A DNA stretch of 64,000 nucleotides, taken from contig CM044321.1 of assembly GCA_024291935.2 (NCBI GenBank), forward strand, positions 63,420,985 to 63,484,984, written 5' to 3'. A model generated the notes under the pieces. The model was given only the letters and a program-made list of their open reading frames with translations. It made no database searches and had not been told where the DNA came from. This stretch comes from Okapia johnstoni. Taxonomy: Eukaryota > Chordata > Mammalia > Artiodactyla > Giraffidae. How positions within the stretch are numbered: position 1 is the first letter of the stretch; each line of letters opens with the position of its first letter. Of this stretch, positions 32,600 to 44,984 are shown in pieces. The translations under genes were made by a program, and so were the position numbers.

Positions 32600-33480
32600 A
32601 TCCATGAACTTTTCAAATTCTGTTACATTAAAATTTATTGGTTTATTTTATGCTTTGAATTGATATTTTACCCATATATTTTGTAATGATACATTTTGTA
32701 ACATGATGCATTGGTCATTTGGAATATTGATTCTTTGAATTATGCAGCTCTCTCAAATGTTGGCATATTTCATTATACAGTATAAAATATTTTATCTGTT
32801 AATGTTGCTAATCATCAGAAAAGTCTTTGAGCATTGAAAAACTGCCAGGCTTACACTGATAGATACAATTTTTCTAAAATTCTGATTTTCACTGCTAAGC
32901 TTGAATTTTATCCTTGGCAAACAAAACTGTCAGTTGTTTTCCTTGAAGTGACAGTCTCATTGGTTCATTGTTGAGAAAGTTTCTGCCAAATACTCATGTC
33001 TAAGTAAACATGATTCTTCACCGAATCAAGTAAAAGTGGCAGTCTCTGAAAAAAGTTGCTCATTCAGCTCACAACTCATGCAACTGTCTAAGTCCTTTTT
33101 TTTTGAGACAACCATCATACTTCAGTGTGTAGCGGAGGTACGTTTTGAATACTTCCTGTTTCATCAGATTATAAAAAATCAAGTACATCTAAGGACTGAT
33201 ATTTAATAAAGTTAATAATTTATATTGCTTTGTAACAGTCACTGTAAGGTGAAACTGTTCTCTGGCTTTTTTCCCCTCCTGCCAATGAGTGGCAGTGAAG
33301 TACAATGTACATGATAGTAGCATGCTGATTTCACATGAAACTAGCACGGGATACCAGCACACTTAGGAGCCACTGCCTCGATTTGTGTTTAGCCACCAAC
33401 AGCTTTACCCATCATTGCTTTTGTACCATCTATGCAAAACGTCTCAATGAAAAAGACAAATAATGTCTCAGTATTATTAT
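32600..33480 (-). pseudogene. decayed hAT (Charlie/ZBED-related) transposase relic
   Basis: Conceptual translation of the minus strand, with stops and shifts, gives blocks typical of hAT transposases of the Charlie/ZBED5 type. One block at about 33440-33340 reads CIDGTKAMMGKAVGG followed by IEAVAPKCAG; this resembles the family's DG-KAM-GK...APxC block. A second at about 32960-32920 reads NEPMRLSLQGKQL, matching the LSLQGK block. Both are in the expected order on the same strand. The reading frame is broken many times, so it cannot make a protein. A full element may extend to about 33560 on one side and towards 31.3 kb on the other, split by the L1. Confidence 0.65.
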
Positions 33481-34457
33481 TAAAATAGTTGTAAGTTTAT
33501 ACTCGAAAGTAACTTCAATGACCCTAAGAGGCCGACAGCCCATATTTGGGGTACTGCTGTCCTAAGGCTCTGGCTAAAGACTAATTTCTCCTGAGAAAGT
33601 CTTGTGTCTTGTGTGAATCTTCTCACAAGCTTTAACCTTGATCTTCTGTCTTCCTGTCTCCACGCCTTCCCACCCGCCATCTCCCACCACCATTGCCTTT
33701 ACCCATTAGGCTGAGGGGCTGTACTTGTTTTCTTGGGAGATACTGTCTTCTGACTTGTTAAGTTTTGTGGAGAATATTTTTAAAAAAATTTACCTCAAAT
33801 ATTGAAAGTTTATCTCATTCAGATGATGGAAATTACCTTAAAATGATTTATTTTTAACAGCAACCATCTTAACTCCAGTGGAGGACTTTCATATCCTTGC
33901 TATTAACGTTGGTGAATTTCCTAAAGTATAGGACATGTTAGTAAGTCATGAAGCTAAAAGGAAGAGAAATATTCTTTTCCTAATTGAGTGCTGACAATTT
34001 ATGTGCTCTTAGCCCATCTCTTGCAGGATAAGTATCAGTGACTCAGAAGTGGATCCATGTTCAAGTTGTGATGCCTTAACTCAGCAGAATAGAGTCAGCA
34101 CAATGTATAATGTTCAGAGGGACTAGTGATTCTTTGATACCTTTTTTTTTTTCTTTTGTCATACTGACTTGAATCTCTGCACCATATTATTTGTCACGGT
34201 ATGCACTGACCGCTGAATTTTTTCAGTTTGTCTGAACTCAGTTTTTGCAGAGAGGTTTCAGGTATAAAAGCAGAATCAAAATGGAGTCAGCATTGACAAC
34301 AGAGCCATCTGAAATAGAGCTGAGAGGCTACTGAAGAAGTATGACTCAAGCACCACTCAGCCCAGATGAAATCTGAACTTGGGCCACTTCTTATCTTTAC
34401 ATAGGCATCCAGAACATCAGCCCCAAATCCCAGAAACACAGGATATGTATCCAACAT
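33481..34457. other. intergenic, nothing recognised
   Basis: AT-rich DNA with a T-run at about 34142-34153; no gene. Confidence 0.4.
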
Positions 34458-34692
34458 TTGAAAGTGTTAGTTGCTCAGTTGTATCTGACTCTTTGTAACC
34501 CTGTGGACTGTAACTCGCCAGGCTCCTTTGTCCATGGGATTCTCCAGGCAAGAATACTGGAGTGAGTTGCCTTCTCACTGCTTCCCTTCTCCACTACTTC
34601 CCTTCTCCAGGGGATCTTTCTGATCCAGAAACTGGCTGGGTCTCCTGCATTGCAGGCAGATTCTTTACCAACTGAGCCACCAGGGAACCCCT
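34458..34692 (-). mobile_element. Bov-tA SINE with internal duplication
   Basis: Reverse copy from 'tgaaagtgttagttgctcag' to 'gagccaccagggaacccc'. The segment cttcccttctcca is duplicated at about 34581-34608, lengthening the element. Confidence 0.92.
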
Positions 34693-35075
34693 TGCTTACT
34701 CTAAAATAATTTGTGACAGCCTATCCCTTAAGGATAAATATTTCCTTTCTTGCATCAGGTTTGGTCACAATTTTTGAAGAACCTTGTGACTTTCGCCTTG
34801 ACAAGCCCCAGACACTTTCTATTCTCCGGGAACACTCTAAACAATTTTGCCAGAGTCTGTGTCTCCTGAATTGCAATTCTTAAGACCCCGAATGAAGCTC
34901 TTCTTTTCAGCCTCAGTACTGATTATTGTTCGACACAGGATAGATTATGCCTTTGCCCCTAACTTTTACTTGAGGTGTGTCAGAACCTCATGCAATCTCT
35001 GTAGGAGTTTCCTACTTGGTAATAAGATGGGAGTTAACATCTGCTTGGTCATTTTTGTTGCACTGATCCACCTAT
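34693..35075 (+). other. possible LTR-type segment
   Basis: 'ttgcaattcttaagacccc' followed by aatgaagctcttcttttcag resembles the poly(A)-signal and R/U5 area of an old endogenous retroviral LTR. The family is not recognised and the ends are not defined. A 78-aa frame here is probably chance. Confidence 0.3.
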
Positions 35076-36797
35076 TGTTTTAAGAGTCCGTGGTGCTACA
35101 TCTACATTAGGGCTCTCATTTATCCCTGAGGCTTCGTGTCACATCATTAACTCCCAGTATCCAAATGATGATTTATGCAGACTATTTGGCTACGTTCACA
35201 CAAATTACTTTGAGGGCCTTAGTGTGGCTAATTGAACTCCTTTAGAAAATGTCAGTTAAAAAGATTCTTTGCAATAAATTTCGTTTGTAATGAAATCCTT
35301 CTTGCTGTTGGGCAGGAGCAAATCTAGGTTTTATAGGGCCTGAGATTCACATGACTTTGGGATCCCTCTAAGAAAAAAATACAAAGTTATAAAAGAGATT
35401 TTAGTTAAAATGAAAAAAAGTAAATCACAACAAATTATGGAAGGCTTGAAGATTCAGAGATCTCTTTAGGCCAACTTACCAGAAATGAACACGTAGGAAT
35501 GCTTCCTGATTAGCACCTGGCTTGCTGGCCCCTCCTAGGACCCTAGGACATTCATAGCTTGTTGCCTTCACAGATCTGTGCAAGTGAGAGCCCCAAAGGA
35601 TCAGCCTCGTTAACTTCACTGTGGATCCACCTTGGCGTTGGAAGGAGTGTCTATTCCAGACTGCCACTTTTCAAATCCTGCTGTCAATCTGTCTGTTTTT
35701 CAAGTGACCCTTAAATCAGGCAAAGTAGAATCTTGAAATAAGTTGCAGTGACAAAGACACTTAGGTTCTTGCTTTTCATTAAGCATTTAAAATGTCATTC
35801 TAAAATGACATTTTAAAGGCCTGCTTATTCTAAAATTATATTTCACATTATTAGACAAGGAAGCCTCTCAGAGTGAGCCAAATACCATCTTTGTCTATAG
35901 GAAACTTATAGCTGTTACTGAAAGGAGATTCTACAAATTTCACAAATTCAATTCATGACTCCCATCAATTTTTTAAAGAGGTCTGCCCCTTAGGAAGGCA
36001 ATTTGAGAGGCAACATTTTAATGATCTCCACTGGAGATCAGGTAGTTCGTTATCTCAAATATCATATTTATTATATTAATATATTGACATGCTAATAAAA
36101 GGGCAAATCCCCATGCATATGTTTTATAGTGAAGGTAAAACCCTTGGAAGCATGAGATTAGAGTGATGCCAGTTAAAACAGCCATAGAGATCTGTAAGAG
36201 TGATCTTTTAAAATATGCAGCAAGGTGGTCTCTTGTAAGGGATTTTCTTCTTTTCATTTGCCAAGGTTATTTAGTGATATCCGCTCTTCTCTAGTATATC
36301 ACTTACTTTACTAAATGCATGAGTACAAATAAGAAAATTGAAAAAATAGTCTCCAGAAAAATTTACGAAACCATCATATTGTAAATACTAGAGGTAATAG
36401 ATCCATAAAAGGTAAGCACATCTATAATCCTTTATCTTTTGTAACATCAGAGCAATATATATGGCTTCTAGCATGTGGTTCTCATTACTCAGCCAGAACT
36501 AGAACATTCTAATCACATGATTATTGAATCAGCTGTTCAGTTTATTTTTGTGCCACAGAAAACTCATTACAAATATCTCATCAATTAATTCATCAGTTTG
36601 ACTTTGCAGTGGTTTGAGTCAATGTTGGAGACAGCTGAAACCTTGAGATCTAGAGTACATATTGTTTAAGTCAATGTAGATAATGACAGAATCATAAGGC
36701 TCAGACTTGAGAAAGGATTGTGGTTCATCTGTCCATCCTTGTACCTTCAAACCTTAAATTTTGCAGATAGATAATGTATCTGGTTTTAAGGAAGTTT
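35076..36797. other. intergenic, no gene or named repeat
   Basis: Holds the perfect hairpin at 35786-35817 and a weaker one at 36022-36040 (tgatctcc/ggagatca, 3-nt loop). The 79-aa frame at 36018-36257 minus has no support as a gene. Confidence 0.4.
35786..35817. repeat. perfect hairpin, 14-bp arms, 4-nt loop
   Basis: tttaaaatgtcatt (35786-35799) and its exact reverse complement (35804-35817) flank ctaa. Confidence 0.9.
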
Positions 36798-38082
36798 ACA
36801 GTATAATTCTTTGCATTGATTGCTGAGGAAGGCTTTCTTATCTCTCCTTGCTATTCTTTGGAACTCTGCATTCAGATGGGAATATCTTTCCTTTTCTCCT
36901 TTGCTTTTCGCTTCTCTTCTCTTCCCAGCTATCTGTAAGGCCTCCTCAGACAGCCATTTTGCTTTTTTGCATTTCTTTTCCATGGGGATGGTCTTGATCC
37001 CTGTCTCCTGTGAAATGTCACGAACCTCTGTCCATAGTTCATCAGGCACTCTGTCTATCAGATCTAGTCTCTTAAATCTATTTGTCACTTCTACTGTATG
37101 CAGGTCAGGAAGCAACAGTTAGAACTGGACGTGGAACAACAGAATGGTTCCAAATAGGAAAAGGAGTACGTCAAGGCTCTATATTGTCACCCTGCTTATT
37201 TAACTTAAATGCAGAGTACATAATGAGAAACGCTGGGCTGGAAGAAACACAAGCTGGAATCAAGATTGCCGGGAGAAATATCAATAACCTCAGATATGCA
37301 GATGACACCACCCTTATGGCAGAAAGTGAAGAACTAAAGAGCCTCTTAAAGAAAGTGAAAGAGGAGAATGAAAAAATTGGCTTAAAGCTCAACATTCAGA
37401 AAACTAAGATCATGGCATCTAGTCCCATCACTTCATGGAAAATAGAGGGGGAAACAGTGGAAACAGTGTCAGACTTTATTTTTTGGGGCTCCAAAATCAC
37501 TGCAGATGGTGATTGCAGCCATGAAATTAAAAGACGCTTACTCCTTGGAAGGAAGGTTATGGCCAACCTAGATAGCATATTTAAAAGCAGAGACGTTACT
37601 TTGCCAACAAAAGTCTGTCTAGTCAAGGCTATGGTTTTTCCAGTGGTCATGTATGGATGTGAGAGTTGGACAGTGAAGAAAGCTGAGTGCCGAAGAATTG
37701 ATGCTTTTGAACTGTGGTGTTGGAGAAGACTCTTGAGAGTCCCTTGGACTGCAAGGAGATCCAATCAATCCATCCTAAAGGAGATCAATCCTGGGTGTTC
37801 ATTGGAAGGACTGATGTTGAAGCTGAAACTTCAATACTTTGGCCACCTCATGCAAAGGGTTGACTCATTGGAAAGACCCTAATGCTGGGTAGGATTGGGG
37901 GCAGGAAGAGAAGGGGACGACAGAGGATGAGATGGTTGGATGGCATCACCGACTCGATGGACATGGGTTTGGGTAGACTCCGGGAGTTGGTGATGGACGG
38001 AGAGGCCTGGCGTGCTGCAATTCATGGGGTCGCAAAGAGTCAGACACGACTGAACGACTGAACTGAACTGAACAGTATGATT
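36798..38082 (+). mobile_element. BovB LINE with inverted 5' segment (twin-priming structure) and 11-bp TSD
   Basis: Positions about 36809-37096 carry BovB linker coding sequence on the minus strand (EVTNRFKRLDLIDRV... to FLSNQCKE). At about 37096 the element flips to the plus strand and continues with the RT from YAGQEATVRTG through the intact YADD box (about 37297) to the TGAAC tail ending at 38071. The protein segment between these two parts (roughly 270 residues, including the N-terminal RT motifs) is missing at the junction. Flanking acagtataatt (36798-36808) and acagtatgatt (38072-38082) are an 11-bp target duplication with one change. The 3' part keeps an open frame of 266 codons (37082-37882), ended by a 1-bp loss in the A-run at about 37869-37874. 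Confidence 0.9.
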
Positions 38083-38496
38083 AGTATATTACTTAATGAT
38101 TACTTAAATATTACTTAATTCATCATTAGAAAAATATATTTTATATTTAAAATAAATTACAGTGCCCTGGATTGATTAAATTCTTAAATATTGAGTTTCT
38201 ATTCTAAGCTCAACTCTAACCATGATGGAAGTTCCATGGAGGTTTATGTGACAGGAGGATTAAGTGTTGCAGGATTAGGATAGATTATATTAGGATAGAT
38301 TTCTCCAAAGGAGAAACACCCCAGTGAAACATTTAGTCATGATGACAATGCATGTGTCAATCTTTGCGGTCCTAACCATAAGTGCTAAAGGAGGAAACCT
38401 GAGAAAATAAAGTTCAATGTTAATGGACTCATCTGGGGAAGGTTTAGAAAGATCTAGGCCTTGTCTAATGACATTGAAATGAAGTTGTATTTGGAT
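38083..38496. other. intergenic, nothing recognised
   Basis: Contains the short direct repeat ttaggatagatt (about 38274 and about 38291). Confidence 0.4.
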
Positions 38497-38705
38497 TGTT
38501 GTTTAATCATTAGGTTGTGTCTGACTCTTGTGCGGCCCCATGGACTGTGGCCCTCCAGGCTCTTCTATCCATAGAGTTCCCCAGGCAAGAATACTGCAGT
38601 GGGTTGCCATTTTCTTCTCCAAGTATTATTCTAGACCCAGGGACCAAACCTGTGTCTCCTGCATTGCAGGTGGATTCTTTACTGCTGAGCTACCAAGGAT
38701 GCCCT
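38497..38705 (-). mobile_element. Bov-tA SINE
   Basis: Reverse copy from 'ggattgttgtttaatcatta' to 'gagctaccaaggatgccc'; diverged. Confidence 0.88.
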
Positions 38706-39924
38706 GTATTTGGGTAGGTGGAGAGTAAAGGAAAACAATGTGTAAAACAGAAAGAATAGCATGGGCAACACTGTGAAGAAAACCATTATTATCTGTCTCA
38801 TTAGGGGAGATAAAATGATTGCTGGTTGTTTTTTGTTTTGTTTTTGGCTTTTTTTTTTTTTTTTTTTGCACTGAGAAATTATTAAATCATCTCTTTGGTC
38901 TCTTCCTTTCAAGTTAAATAATCCCAGATCCTTTGACCTTTCATTATACTGTTTTCCAGCCCTCAGCCTTTTCTGAGGCTCTCCAAGCTTTCTGTGTCTC
39001 TCATGAGCCATATGGCCTAAAGGATGGAGCTTCAATTAGGGATTCGGGATTCTGACTTCTACTTGTCGTTCTTCCTAATGTGTCGTCTTGACCAGGTGCT
39101 TACTGGACCTCTTTCCCTCTGTAATTTAATGCACTGGGCTATGGTCTCTTTACTTCCTTCTGTCTCAAAATTCTGAGTCTTAAATTGTGAAACTAGCATT
39201 TAATGTGAGGTTCTAGTAATGTGGAATAAGGTTAAAGTGTTAATTCCAATCTCCTTCATCCTTCATGTATACTTCTCTTTGGACATTCCAATATCATTGT
39301 TACATTTAAAAGCCCAGGGTTCAGAAAAAGAAGTCTAGTACTTCCATAGAAACTGGGTTTCCTTGTCCTTGACTTTATCAACAAAAACATCATTTGCATA
39401 AAATGACCTTAAGTACCAGCCACCCTAAGTATGGAGTAAATATATTTTCCTCTTATGGATAATGACAGTTGCTTTTTCAAAAATAATTTAAGCTACTGAT
39501 CTATAAAGTACTTTAAATATGTCATTGTGGAAGATTGCATTGAAACAATACTGAATTCAGGTTGTTCTCTGACCACATCCTTCCTTACTGAATCATTCTT
39601 CAAGATGTTGTCTCTATCCTTCACTTCTTTTTTCCCTATTGTGCAGCATTTAGAAGAATGAAATTATGTCTTTTGCTACAGAGCACAAGACAATTACGTG
39701 CATAAATTCTGATATTTATTCCGTCAGAATAAATTTCATGTGTCTTCCTTAACCTTGGGATAACACAGAATATTGTAACCTATTAAAGTAAGCATTTGTT
39801 GAACAAGTAGGGTGTTTGGAAGTCAGGGAGTTCCAAAAACTGAGGCAAACATAAATATTGCTCAAAATGAGATAGATGTACTATGTAGAGGAAACAGGAG
39901 TCATAGTTATAAAGATGCCCTCCA
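38706..39924. other. intergenic; T-run at about 38850-38868
   Basis: The T-run follows (gttttt)-rich DNA and may be the tail of an antisense retroelement, but I can identify no body for it. Confidence 0.35.
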
Positions 39925-40175
39925 CCATGGTTAATGTCCTAAGCATGGATGCTGGAGTCAGATGCCTGGGCTTGAGTCCCATTTCTACCACTCACTGTCT
40001 GCATCACCTTGGTCAGTTAATTATCTTTCTCAAGTTCTAGTTTTCTCCTCTGTAAAACAGTGCCTGCCTCATTGAGTTGTTGTGAAGGTTGAAGATGCTA
40101 ACACAAATAAAGTGCCCAGCACGCTATCCAACAAAGTCAGAGGTCAATAAATATTAGCTGTTATTTTTGTTATTA
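39925..40175 (+). repeat. MIR SINE, nearly full length
   Basis: 'gctggagtcagatgcctggg', 'accactcactgtctgcatc', 'ttctcctctgtaaaacagtg', 'ttgttgtgaaggttgaagat', 'tcaataaatattagctgtta' appear in the expected order. Confidence 0.85.
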
Positions 40176-42180
40176 CCTGAGCTTGTAGCTGCTAGCATTG
40201 TGTTTGACAGTGAATGATAAAGACACATAAGATAGAAGCTTGTTTCAGTTTCACATAGGGATTCCAGAGTAGAAAGTCCAGAGCTGGTCCTTGAAGTCCT
40301 CAGGCGCCCAAGCTGCTTCCAGTTCATTATCCCACCATCCCTAAGATGTGACCTTTATCTTCATGATCCAAAATGGTGCTAAGAGCTCAACCCATGTTCT
40401 CAGCGGTAGGAGAGAGGAAGGGATAAAAGAAAAAGAGGGAAAACTGTGGTATGTCCTACTAGCTGTGTTTTAAGGAAACATCTCAGGAGATGCCTGAGGT
40501 TTTTTTGTCCATAATATTAATATACGAAAAACTGACTTTCTTGATCATCCAGCCCTATTTCAAACTTTTAATTTTTAAAGCATCACTAGAGTTATAGTCT
40601 GCAGTCTACTAGGGCTCACTATGGCCATGAAATCGTTTTCTGTTATATGTCAACAATACTGATGAACTAAAGCATAAAACAGTTTGACTGAATTGAATAT
40701 CATTTAGTGTTTTGTACCAAGCTGCCTTTGAAATATCATTGTCTCAGTGTTTTGGATGTACCTGAATTGTTCAAATTATAAAATGCACCAAAATGCAATT
40801 TTCCTTCCCCTTTGCGAGTCAGTGCCAAGTTAAGCCCACATTGTAGACTGATTGTATAACAAATGCTTCCATCAAGAGTGCTCTGGGGCAGAAGCGGCCA
40901 GAAGGTTTGTGTGACAGAACAAGGAGATGTGGCAGGAAAATCAGCTTTGCCCTAGGAGTCATATGAATAATAGATGCAATGCAGAATGAAACAATGGTTA
41001 AAAAAATAAAAACCACTGACATGACAGCAACTCAAGGTCGCACACCATGCTGGGCTTGTACAAGGGGGATGGATCACTGCCATAGTGAAGCCTGAAATGT
41101 GGTTTCTGTGCTCCCTTCTCTGTTAAATGACTATTACTTGACAGCTATTCATTAACATGAGCAGTGGGATCACTGAATAGAAGGCAGTAATTAGAGTATA
41201 ACATCTCATGGTCTATAGCATGTTATCTTTTGTAACTGATCAAAATGGTACATCCAGGGACATCTTATTCAATATTTCTAATGATAATAAAACCTCTACT
41301 GAATCAGATTTCTAAATCCTAGTGCTGCTGTCTTTGCATAGCAATCAGTAGATCACATAGTCTTGTAGAGATGATGTGGAAGTGGGTATATTTAGGAATT
41401 AAATACGAATTCACTAACAGCATAATTAGGCAGTTTTGATAAGCAAATATATTAGTACTAAATATAAGCCCTAGTAAGGACTAAGATTCAAGAACACAAC
41501 GTAATTATCCTGAGAAGGACAGAATCATATTCATAAGTTGAGATATTACTTTTAAATCAGTTCTCCCGTTCTCCCATCTACTGTAAGAAATGGGTTGATG
41601 TTAGTTGAAAATGGCTTTCAGATGACAGGCTCACTACCTCTTTGGCTTATTCACTAGAGAAAGAAGAGTAAGCAAGCATTGTTTTTTGTTATCTAATGTT
41701 TAATGAGTATGAATGGGTTTCTTTTGAGTACCTAATGTAATAAACCATAAAATATATGAATGATATTTAACTGTGGCAGACACTTTCAGTTGCCTTTTAA
41801 ATATCTTCTCATTTCCTGCTTGCTGCCAGAAGCCAGATTTTATAAGGGAAAAAACACTTGCCTAACTATGTGCTTACAAAGCCTCTTTTATAGTTTGAAG
41901 TGTACTGTAGTTGTGGCCAGTGAAACAAAGATAGAATTTGGCTGAGCTTTCTAGGAAAGTGTTTGCTCTCCCGATAAAAATGGATAGATGCAACTGGCAT
42001 TGCTCTTTTCCTTTCTGCCTTCCTCTTTCCTTGAAGGTATGGTGTCTGGAGCTGCAGCAGCTTTCTTGCAACCTTGAGGTGAAATGCATCAATTAAAAGC
42101 CCCCCAAATGGCTGACTCTGGCTCCGATGTCCCTGAGTGCTGACAATGCCAGCAGTCTGCTACCTCCAAACTTCTCATGG
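40176..42180. other. intergenic, nothing recognised
   Basis: About 2 kb without ruminant SINEs, BovB or readable older repeats; no gene. Confidence 0.4.
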
Positions 42181-42208
42181 GTGTGTGTGTGTGTGTGTGT
42201 GTGTGTGT
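42181..42208. repeat. (GT)14 microsatellite at a SINE end
   Basis: An uninterrupted (GT)14 directly abuts the 3' end of the reverse Bov-tA that follows, so it probably grew from the SINE tail. Confidence 0.95.
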
Positions 42209-42430
42209 TAAGTCACTCAGTTATGTCTGACTCTTTGTGACCCCATGGACTGTAGCTCATCAGTTCCTCTGTTCATGGAATTTTCCAAGCAAGAATTTTC
42301 CATGCAACTGGTGTGGATTGCCATTTCCTAACTCCAGGGGATCTTCCCGACTCAGGGATCAAACTTGTGTCTCTTCTGCCTCCTGCATTGGCAGGCAAAT
42401 TCTTTACCTCTGCACCACTTGGGAAGCCCT
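42209..42430 (-). mobile_element. Bov-tA SINE
   Basis: Reverse copy from 'ttaagtcactcagttatgtc' to 'accacttgggaagccct'. It contains a small internal duplication around the gcaag/attttcca motif at about 42280-42305. Confidence 0.9.
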
Positions 42431-44206
42431 TTGTATGGGTGAATCCCACCTTATTAAAGTCATTGTTAAAAAAAAAATAAAGTCACTAGTTTTTTTGCTG
42501 CTTACAGTCAAATATATATCTGATCAAAACCTGGGCCTATATAGAACTTGTTGCCAATTGGAATTACCATAACATTAACGTAGTGTAGGATATTTCAGTG
42601 ACTCATGAATAAGTTAAAAGGAAGACACAAACCTTATTTTTAAAGCTGGACTGATAGGATGCCTTAAAAATCCTGAGGGTTATATATATGTTGGTTACTC
42701 TCCACTGACCGTCCCTCAGATCCACTTTTGCCCTTCTCAACCCTCCTCTGACCCCTAGGAGGCTAACCCTATGAACTGCATCTCCTGACTCTGGCTTCTG
42801 TTTTTTCAACCAGTGGTCAGCACCAGTAGGAGACTGCAGATTGGGAAGCATAACAGGTAATTTTTAGAGTGGCTCTTTCATGTTCCCAAATCCAGTGACT
42901 AGAACATAGTACTGATGTTTAATATGAATATAATTGCTTCTCAAGGTTAGCCCGATTATACTATTACCTTGCATTTGTACTTAGTTCCCCAAATACCTAA
43001 TTATGCATCAGTGTGTAAGCCTATGATCTACTCATTGGCATGCAAAGGCAGCAGCCCTAGGATTTAGTGATCTGAATCAGAAGAGATTTTATAATCAAAT
43101 AAAAATATTGAAGGAGATGTGAATAAGGTTAAGTGGTGGGAGAGGGAGGTTGGGCTGTGTCTTCCCTGTTCCATCTCTGCTTTAGGCAGACTTTTCTGGC
43201 AGAATCTAGATTCTTCAATTCTTTGGTTTCCTGTAAGGTCTTATCTTCTCTGTCTCTTTATGTCCACTTCTTCTGTGGCTAATTTCTTGGGGGCATTAAC
43301 ATCTTTTATCAGTTGCTTATCTTGGCCCACATTTTTATGCAAGTTCCTTGAACCACCTGCCAGAACTCTGTTTGATACAATATTCTTACACCCACATTTC
43401 TAAAACTGATGTTAATTTATTTGATGAAAACCATCAAATATCTTTTAAAAGCTTGTCTGGATTTGGCATGTAACTCAACCGAAATCGTGTTGATTTATGT
43501 GACTACTTGAGCAGCGTAATCTATCGTTTCAAATTAACTCACTAGGGACAAAGTGACTTTAACATTTGCTAATGTATTTGTATTCCATTCTATTTTTATG
43601 GCAATGATGAGCAGTCTAGAAAATTTCAAACTTTATTTCAACTGTAAATATATGTTGCCTGGAGTTAGGTAGTATGATCTAATACAATATTTGCAAAATA
43701 ATTTTATAATGATTTCTAAGTTAATCCTAACAACCTTCCTTATGAACAGGGTCAGTGTTGTCATCAATCCTTGTTTTAGAAATCTGACTTCTGAGCAAGG
43801 AAGAAGAATGTTCCCCAGCTTATACCACATGCCAGTTAAGGTCTGGAGCACAAGGTTCCTTGTTATTGTTCTGGAGGTACTGCTTTAGCTTCTCTTCAAA
43901 AATTAATTCACTCTCTAACTGCAAGTCAGAGCATGTTGCATATTTTGCCTTACGGACAGCAGCCCATCATATTCAGTGTGTGTTACAGAATGTTTCTGAT
44001 GGCTCTGACAATGCCAAGAAATAATGGATGGTCTTATGATTTTTTTCTTCTTCTCAGTTCTCTCTCTTTCACACCACTGAGCCCACTGCTACAAAGATAG
44101 AAGAACAGAGTTTCTGAGGTAGCATTGAAATTTTCTAAAACTTCTCTGAGTTTACCTGTGCTCCCTAAGAGAGAAGCATCCAATGGATGATGCCTTAAAG
44201 GCCAAG
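42431..44206. other. intergenic; possible weak MIR at about 43725-43850 (minus)
   Basis: 'cttatgaacagggtcagtgt...cttgttttagaaatctg...' has the layout of a reverse MIR but low similarity. Nothing else was recognised. Confidence 0.35.
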
Positions 44207-44419
44207 TGCTGGTGGTGGTTTAGTCGCTCAGTTGTGTCCGACTCTGCAACCCCATGGACTATAGCCCTCCCAGGCTTCTCTGTCTGTGGGATTCTCCAGG
44301 CAAGAATACTGGAGTGGGTTGCTGTTTCCTTCTCCAGGGGATCTTCCCGACCCAGGGATCGAACCCTGGTCTGCTACGTTGCAGGCGGATTCTTTACTGA
44401 CCGAGCACCAGGGAAGCCC
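44207..44419 (-). mobile_element. Bov-tA SINE
   Basis: Reverse full-length copy from 'gtgctggtggtggtttagtc' to 'gagcaccagggaagccca'. Close to consensus. Confidence 0.93.
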
Positions 44420-44984
44420 AAAGTTCAGATAGTGCCCGCCTATCTTAGCCACTCAACCTGGTCATTTTAATAAAAACCTCTAGAACTGTTTCAAAATGCA
44501 ACAAACTCAGTCAGCCCACATGCACACACTGATATGTTAAACTATGTTTTCTAAACATGCAGAGGCTGAATTCACTTGCCACATGTGAGACAGTTGCCAC
44601 GGAAAGAAGAAAAGGCTCATTGGGAGACTCTGTGCTATAATCTGTACAAGTGTTGTTCATTGCATGATGTGATTAAGAAGATAAATTTTCTTTTTGGTCC
44701 TACCCTTAACCTCTGCCAGTTTTATAAAAAAATGGAACTCACAGTCTTCTTCCCGAAGCATTCTTTCTGGGTCTCTTATGCCCATCTTCAGTTCTGTTGC
44801 CCATACATCCGGGACTCATTTTTTACTTTTTCTTCATGTATCTCTCGTATGGCCAACAGGGAGAGAGGATTCATTCTTCTTTTCCTTTCCTAAGTTGCCT
44901 GAACTCAGTGAAACCATAGATTTCTAAGGATTAGCAGAGAGGTCTTTGGGGTAACAAAATCACAGTTTGGATGTATGTGAATCA
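44420..44984. other. intergenic, nothing recognised
   Basis: Short frames here show no family resemblance. Confidence 0.35.
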
